NCBI GenBank assembly: GCA_026984895.1
Contig: JALSRF010000087.1
Location: 1 to 10,437, forward strand
Direction: 5' to 3'
DNA length: 10,437 nucleotides
Origin: Paracoccaceae bacterium
Lineage (GTDB): Bacteria > Pseudomonadota > Alphaproteobacteria > Rhodobacterales > Rhodobacteraceae
Below, in pieces: positions 6,725 to 10,437 of this stretch. A program made the position numbers and the translations under genes. Numbering within the stretch: the stretch's first letter is position 1; every line of letters begins with the position of its first letter. The notes under the pieces are model-generated. The model saw nothing but the letters and a program-made list of their open reading frames with translations, did no database searches and was not told the DNA's origin.

Positions 6725-7624
6725 TCAGCCCGGGTTGGCGCTGCCCGACAGCTGGTTCACCAGCGCGGTAAGCTTTTCGACGGCATGCATCATCATCACA
6801 TCGATGCCCGCGCGAAGGCCGTCCACCCAGCCGGCATAGGCCTTGAGCGGCGCCGCCAGCGCGGGGACGGCATCGCCGATCAGCGGCGCAAATACATAGA
6901 CCAGCGTCAGCACGGCAAACAGGACGATGGCAAGGATGAAGCCGCGGCGAAATCCGCTGCGCGCATCCTGCGCTTCGGCCTCGTCCTGATCCTCGTTGCC
7001 GGCGCCGGCCGGGGCAAGCGTGGAGTTGATCTCTTCGATGTCGGGCAGGATTTCGCGGCGCGAAACGTCTTCGCCGTCGTCCGGTGGCGAAGCTTCGCCG
7101 ATGTTGGCGGTGCGCTCGCTCAGGGCGGCGGCGGCGGCCGGGGCAAGGCCCAGCTCGGGCTGGGTTTCCAGGCTGGCGCTTTCGGCCTTGCGTTCGCCGG
7201 CCTCGCGTTCGGCTTCCTCGCGCAGGATGGATTTGATGCCCTCGTCGATGCTGCGCTGCGGCGGCATTTCGCGATCCGGTTCGCGATCCGGCCGGGCGTC
7301 GTCGGGCTGTTCATCGTGGGGCCGGGCGTCTTCGGGCCGGGCGTCGTGGCTGGCGTCCTCGGCCGGTTCGGCGGACGCCCCGCCATCGTCGGAGGCGCCG
7401 GCGTCCCCGGCGGCCTCGGTCGCGTCGTCCCGGGCGGCGGACTGCTCCGGCGCCGCACGTTCGGCCTCGGCCCGGGTTTCGGCTGCGTGTGCCGCCGCAT
7501 CGCGGGCATTGCGCTGAAACCAGGTGTGCCCGCAGTTCGAGCATTGAACGTCCCGCCCGCCCTCGGGGATGACGCCTTCATCGACCTCGTATTGTGCTCC
7601 GCAATTTGGACAAATCAAACGCAT
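6725..7624 (-). CDS. Zinc-ribbon (MJ0042-type) single-pass membrane protein
   Basis: This is a 299-residue protein of unknown exact role. Residues 1-35 form a zinc ribbon, MRLICPNCGAQY...QCSNCGHTW, with ligands C5, C8, C28 and C31, characteristic of the MJ0042 zinc-finger domain. Residues of about 36-220 are acidic, Ala/Glu/Asp/Arg/Pro-rich and probably disordered, with a repeated DARP motif around 95-120. A transmembrane helix (FILAIVLFAVLTLVYVFAPL) spans about 228-248, followed by a roughly 50-residue amphipathic C terminus. The start at 7624 has GAGGT six bases upstream on its strand. It diverges from ftsE across 211 bp, an arrangement I associate with Rhodobacterales genomes. The zinc domain is probably cytoplasmic, tethered to the inner membrane. 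A link to division is inferred from context only. Confidence 0.9.
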   Translation of the reverse strand: MRLICPNCGAQYEVDEGVIPEGGRDVQCSNCGHTWFQRNARDAAAHAAETRAEAERAAPEQSAARDDATEAAGDAGASDDGGASAEPAEDASHDARPEDARPHDEQPDDARPDREPDREMPPQRSIDEGIKSILREEAEREAGERKAESASLETQPELGLAPAAAAALSERTANIGEASPPDDGEDVSRREILPDIEEINSTLAPAGAGNEDQDEAEAQDARSGFRRGFILAIVLFAVLTLVYVFAPLIGDAVPALAAPLKAYAGWVDGLRAGIDVMMMHAVEKLTALVNQLSGSANPG

Positions 7625-7835
7625 CCTGCCACCTCAAATCCGAATTCACCTGTTTGCGGCCCCTTTTCGCACCTTTCGTCCGGCTGAAAGGCGCCGCAAG
7701 CCATCGTTTTTTTCGATTTTCTATCAGGGAACTGGGGACAATCCAAGCTTTTGCAGCGGTGCCGATTGAAACGGGCGGCAGGCTGAGGCAAAACCGTCGC
7801 GGCAACACCGGCAAGGGCACGGGGACAAGAACGGC
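7625..7835. promoter_or_regulatory. Divergent promoter region between the zinc-ribbon gene and ftsE
   Basis: This 211-bp gap separates two divergent starts and is locally more AT-rich than its surroundings, especially around 7703-7725, which contains a seven-T run. By position it should hold both promoters. A possible plus-strand pair is TTGAAA at 7766-7771 and, 17 bases later, CAAAAC at 7789-7794; the -10 match is poor. No minus-strand pair stands out. Small open frames crossing the gap lack credible starts or recognisable protein character. Confidence 0.45.
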
Positions 7836-8507
7836 GTGATTCGACTGGAAAACGTGTCATACGGTTACGGAAGCGACGAACTGCTGCGCGGGCTGAGCCT
7901 GCATCTGCGCCCGGGGTCGTTCCATTTCCTGACCGGCCCTTCGGGGTCGGGCAAGACGACCTTCCTGCGGCTGTGCTATCTGGACCTGACGCCGGATACC
8001 GGCCGCATGACGGTCTTCGGAAAGGACGTGCAGTCGATGGATCGCGACGACATCGCCCACACCCGGCGGCGTATCGGCGTGGTCCACCAGGACTGCGATT
8101 TCCTCGACCACCTTTCGATTGCCGAAAACATCACCCTGCCGCTGGAGGTCGCGGGGCGCCGGCCCGAAGGCGACGACCTGCGCGAACTTCTGGCCTGGGT
8201 CGGGCTGAGCGAGCGGGCATCGGCGCGCCCGCCCGAACTGTCGGGGGGCGAACGCCAGAGGGCGGCGCTTGCGCGCGCGGTGATCGTGGCGCCCGAGGTG
8301 ATCGTCGCCGACGAGCCGACCGGAAATGTGGACTGGGAGATGTCGCAGCGCCTGCTGACCCTGCTGGTGGAGCTGAACCGGATGGGGCGCACCATCCTGG
8401 TTGCCACCCATGACCTGAACCTTGTGCGCAGCGCCAAATCACAGGTTTCGGCCCGGGTCCTGCGGATCAGGAACCGGCATGTCCAACTGGCCGGGGCGGA
8501 CCTGTGA
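7836..8507 (+). CDS. ftsE: Cell division ATP-binding protein FtsE
   Basis: This 223-residue ABC ATPase has all the standard elements: Walker A GPSGSGKTT at 34-42, Q-loop Q85 in VVHQDCDFL, signature LSGGERQR at 135-142, Walker B ending in VADEPTGNVD with D159 and E160, and switch histidine H192 in ATHD. The GNVD D-loop and compact size are typical of FtsE/LolD-like ATPases, and the adjoining ftsX settles the choice. In the family, FtsE binds the cytoplasmic side of FtsX and drives its conformational changes at the septum, activating peptidoglycan hydrolases. The start is GTG 7836, with GGGGA about ten bases upstream. Its TGA overlaps the ftsX GTG by four bases. YDLTPDTG-type sequence after Walker A here reads YLDLTPDTG, also FtsE-like. 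Confidence 0.95.
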   Translation: MIRLENVSYGYGSDELLRGLSLHLRPGSFHFLTGPSGSGKTTFLRLCYLDLTPDTGRMTVFGKDVQSMDRDDIAHTRRRIGVVHQDCDFLDHLSIAENITLPLEVAGRRPEGDDLRELLAWVGLSERASARPPELSGGERQRAALARAVIVAPEVIVADEPTGNVDWEMSQRLLTLLVELNRMGRTILVATHDLNLVRSAKSQVSARVLRIRNRHVQLAGADL

Positions 8508-9430
8508 GCGGGCTGCGCGACCGACTGCGCCGAAACGCAGGCGGGGGGGGCGACGAGGCGCGCACGGACCGGCGCGTTGACCGGGTGGTGCCGCCATCGG
8601 GCCATACCGCGCGGCTGACGCTGTTTACCGCTGCCGCGATGGCCTTTCTGGCGGTGTTCGCGCTGGCGCTTTCGCTGGCCACCGGGCGGCTTGCCACGCG
8701 CTGGGGCCAGCAACTGGCGCGCACGGCCACGGTGCGCATTTCCGCGCCCGCCGAGCAGATGACCCGGCAGGCCGAAGCGGCGCTCAGGGTGCTTCGGAGC
8801 ACGCCGGGCGTGGCCAGCGCGCGTCTGCTGGACGATGCCCAGATCAGCGCCCTGCTGGCGCCCTGGTTCGGCCCGGACCTGCCGCTGGACAGCCTGCCGG
8901 TTCCGCGCCTGATCGCGGTCGTCGAGGACGATACCGGGTTCGATGCGCGCGGGCTGCGGCTGCGCCTCGAGGCGGAGGCGCCCGGCGCGGTGCTGGACGA
9001 TCATACCCGCTGGCGGCGTCCGCTGGTTGCGGCGGCATCGCGGCTGCGCCTGCTGGGGCTGGTTTCGATTGCGCTGATCGCCGGGGCCACCGCGGCCATG
9101 GTCACCCTGGCCGCGAATTCCGCCCTGGCCGCCAATGGCCGCATCATTCGCGTTCTGCGCCTGGTGGGCGCGCGCGACAGCTATATCGCCCGGGCCTTCG
9201 TTCGCCGGTTCACGCTGCGCGCCTTTTTCGGGGCGCTCGCGGGCACGCTTGCCGGCGTTCTGGCGGTGCTGGCACTGCCCGATGCCTCGCCCGAGGGCGG
9301 GTTTCTGACCGGGCTGGGGTTTCAGGGGGCCGGCTGGCTGTGGCCGCTGACCATCCCGCCGCTGACCGGCGCGGTTGCCTTCTTCGCCACCCGGTTTGCG
9401 GCATTGCGTTCGTTGAAGTGGATCACCTGA
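8504..9430 (+). CDS. ftsX: Cell division protein FtsX
   Basis: This 308-residue inner-membrane protein has the FtsX topology: a cytoplasmic, Arg-rich N terminus, membrane helices at about 38-60, 182-204, 236-258 and 278-300, and one large periplasmic domain (about 62-180) between the first and second helices. In the family this domain contacts hydrolase activators or hydrolases at the division site. IIRVLRLVGARDSYIARAFVRRF, after the second helix, is the usual cytoplasmic coupling segment. GTG 8504 overlaps the ftsE stop (GTGA), indicating coupled translation, and the stop TGA overlaps the next ATG by one base. Eight consecutive G bases at 8543-8550 encode part of the Gly run at residues 13-16. 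The sequence is diverged from enterobacterial FtsX, so the call rests on topology and neighbours. Confidence 0.92.
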   Translation: MSGLRDRLRRNAGGGGDEARTDRRVDRVVPPSGHTARLTLFTAAAMAFLAVFALALSLATGRLATRWGQQLARTATVRISAPAEQMTRQAEAALRVLRSTPGVASARLLDDAQISALLAPWFGPDLPLDSLPVPRLIAVVEDDTGFDARGLRLRLEAEAPGAVLDDHTRWRRPLVAAASRLRLLGLVSIALIAGATAAMVTLAANSALAANGRIIRVLRLVGARDSYIARAFVRRFTLRAFFGALAGTLAGVLAVLALPDASPEGGFLTGLGFQGAGWLWPLTIPPLTGAVAFFATRFAALRSLKWIT

Positions 9431-10167
9431 TGGGACATGCGGTGCAGTGGCTGCGTTCGTTGGCGTTCATTGTGCAGATGTATCTGGCAATGCCGATCAT
9501 GGCGGTGTTCTTCACGCCTTTTGCGCTGTTTTCGCGCGACTGGGCGTTCCGGGCGGTGCGCAGCTATTGCCGTTATGTGCGCTGGTCGGCCGGCTGGATG
9601 GTGGGGCTGCGCTCGCAGGTGCGCGGCGAGGTGCCCACAGACGAGGTCATCGTCGCCGCCAAACACCAGAGTTTCTTCGACATCATCATCATCGTCAGCG
9701 CCTGCCCGCGCCCCAAGTTCATCATGAAGAAACAGCTGAAATGGGCGCCGATCCTGGGCTGGTATGCCATGCGCATGGGCTGCGTGCCGGTGGATCGCGG
9801 CAAGCGCGGCGCGGCGATTGCGCAGATGAAGGAAGGCGTGAAACGGAACCTGGCGGACCCCGGCCAGCTGATCATCTATCCGCAGGGCACGCGCGTCGCC
9901 GCCGGGGCGCGCAAGCCCTACAAGATCGGCACCGCGGTGCTGTACGAAGAACTGGAAGAGGACTGCGTGCCGGCGGCGACCAACGTCGGGGTGTTCTGGC
10001 CGCGCCGCGGCATCGGGCGCAAACCGGGCCTGGCGGTGGTCGAATTCCTGCCGCGCATTCCGGCCGGCAAGCCGAAAGATGCGTTCATGGCCGAACTCGA
10101 GCAGCGTGTGGAGCGCCATTCCAACCGGCTCATGGCCGAGGCGGGGTTCGACGTCTCCGCCCGCTGA
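9430..10167 (+). CDS. plsC: 1-acyl-sn-glycerol-3-phosphate acyltransferase (PlsC/LPLAT family)
   Basis: This 245-residue membrane-associated enzyme should transfer an acyl chain to lysophosphatidic acid, giving phosphatidic acid for phospholipid synthesis. The catalytic HX4D motif is H79-QSFF-D84. Motif II is around GCVPVDRG (117-124), motif III is YPQGTR at 150-155, and motif IV is near VPAATNVGVFW. The N terminus has a hydrophobic segment at about 11-34. Motif III carries Gln where the commonest form is FPEGTR; I recall Gln in related alphaproteobacterial proteins. ATG 9430 overlaps the ftsX stop in TGATG, deciding the start over an in-frame upstream ATG at 9340 inside ftsX. The coupled order suggests that phospholipid synthesis and division are co-expressed. 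Acyl specificity cannot be read from sequence; an ornithine-lipid or other lyso-lipid acyltransferase is a less likely alternative. Confidence 0.92.
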   Translation: MGHAVQWLRSLAFIVQMYLAMPIMAVFFTPFALFSRDWAFRAVRSYCRYVRWSAGWMVGLRSQVRGEVPTDEVIVAAKHQSFFDIIIIVSACPRPKFIMKKQLKWAPILGWYAMRMGCVPVDRGKRGAAIAQMKEGVKRNLADPGQLIIYPQGTRVAAGARKPYKIGTAVLYEELEEDCVPAATNVGVFWPRRGIGRKPGLAVVEFLPRIPAGKPKDAFMAELEQRVERHSNRLMAEAGFDVSAR

Positions 10168-10284
10168 GCGGTGCTGCGACAGCGTGGCGGCGGTGTCCCG
10201 CGGGGGCGGGTCGCAGAAGGCCCGGTCGGAGACGGCGCGCAAGGGCCCGGGGGAAGGCGGGGCCGGGTCGGCGCGTGGCGGCGC

Positions 10285-10437
10285 TCAGCCGGCCGGTTTC
10301 CTGTGCTTGTCCAGCACCGCCAGCGCGCGGGCTTCGGCGCGGCGGATGCGCACGGCGGTCAGGAAGGCTTCCTGAAGCGTGGAGGAGGAGGCGCCCATGG
10401 CCTCGGCCATCAGGTTGATGACGGTGTTGTCGTCCAT
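10285..10437 (-). CDS. Small hypothetical protein, or C-terminal end of a longer one, at window edge
   Basis: The minus-strand frame from ATG at 10437-10435 to TGA at 10287-10285 encodes 50 residues: MDDNTVINLMAEAMG, a short Ser run, a predicted helix (LQEAFLTAVRIRRAEARAL), and a basic tail ending KHRKPAG. Third codon positions are almost all G or C, as in the surrounding real genes, which supports coding. I do not recognise a family. The ATG lies exactly at the window end, so no ribosome-binding site can be seen and the true start may lie further upstream. It converges with plsC across 117 bp. Confidence 0.5.
   Translation of the reverse strand: MDDNTVINLMAEAMGASSSTLQEAFLTAVRIRRAEARALAVLDKHRKPAG

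Noticed and set aside
6322..6771. 149-codon plus-strand frame in the convergent gap
   Set aside because: It has no clear ribosome-binding site, its Pro/Ala/Gly/Arg-rich translation spans the tandem repeats, and it overlaps the 3' end of the opposing zinc-ribbon gene.
6431..7687. 418-codon plus-strand frame
   Set aside because: It is antisense to nearly all of the zinc-ribbon gene, which has definite cysteine ligands and a transmembrane helix. The HHHH run is a by-product of the opposite strand.
7682..7713. GGCT/AGCC inverted repeat followed by a seven-T run, resembling an intrinsic terminator
   Set aside because: The stem is only four base pairs with a long loop, and no plus-strand gene ends upstream of it. 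It lies in a divergent promoter region.
7615..7860. 81-codon frame on the minus strand across the divergent promoter gap
   Set aside because: It overlaps the starts of both flanking genes in other frames, shows no recognisable domain, and would leave no promoter space.
9340..9432. Upstream in-frame ATG extending the acyltransferase by 30 residues
   Set aside because: The extension lies inside ftsX, is not hydrophobic or family-like, and the ATG at 9430 forms the usual stop-start overlap with ftsX.

Overview
The window looks like ordinary core chromosome from a high-GC alphaproteobacterium, most likely of the order Rhodobacterales. This rests on the strong G/C bias at third codon positions, a TIGR02302-family low-complexity membrane protein (a family I recall as alphaproteobacterial), and the order zinc-ribbon protein / ftsE / ftsX / plsC-type acyltransferase. 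The assignment comes from recognising families and gene order, not from a database search. I see no mobile element, CRISPR array, tRNA, rRNA or clear horizontally acquired block.

Region 1 (1-2142) holds a TlpA-type periplasmic thioredoxin on the minus strand, cut by the window start. Diverging from it is argH, the last enzyme of arginine biosynthesis. A 54-residue lipoprotein starts with GTG and overlaps the argH stop codon by four bases.

Region 2 (2143-6319) begins with a 171-bp GC-rich gap carrying an inverted repeat and a 15-bp tandem repeat. lysA (diaminopimelate decarboxylase, last step of lysine synthesis) follows. Then, 49 bp further on, comes a very large TIGR02302/DUF4175 envelope protein with three N-terminal membrane helices, a Gln-rich helical section and a collagen-like Gly-X-Y tract.

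Region 3 (6320-6724) is a 405-bp gap between convergent genes. It contains several short tandem duplications and hairpins but no convincing gene.

Region 4 (6725-10167) has a minus-strand zinc-ribbon single-pass membrane protein diverging, across a 211-bp more AT-rich gap, from ftsE-ftsX-plsC. That trio is translationally coupled through overlapping stop and start codons. FtsE and FtsX form the ABC-type complex that couples division to peptidoglycan hydrolysis, and the acyltransferase makes phosphatidic acid, so this operon joins envelope division with phospholipid supply.

Region 5 (10168-10437) is a short convergent gap followed by a 50-residue minus-strand reading frame of unknown function that touches the window end.

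I found no clearly new multi-gene system. The less-described parts are the TIGR02302 protein with its collagen-like repeat, the small lipoprotein upstream of lysA, and the membrane-anchored zinc-ribbon protein opposite ftsEX.
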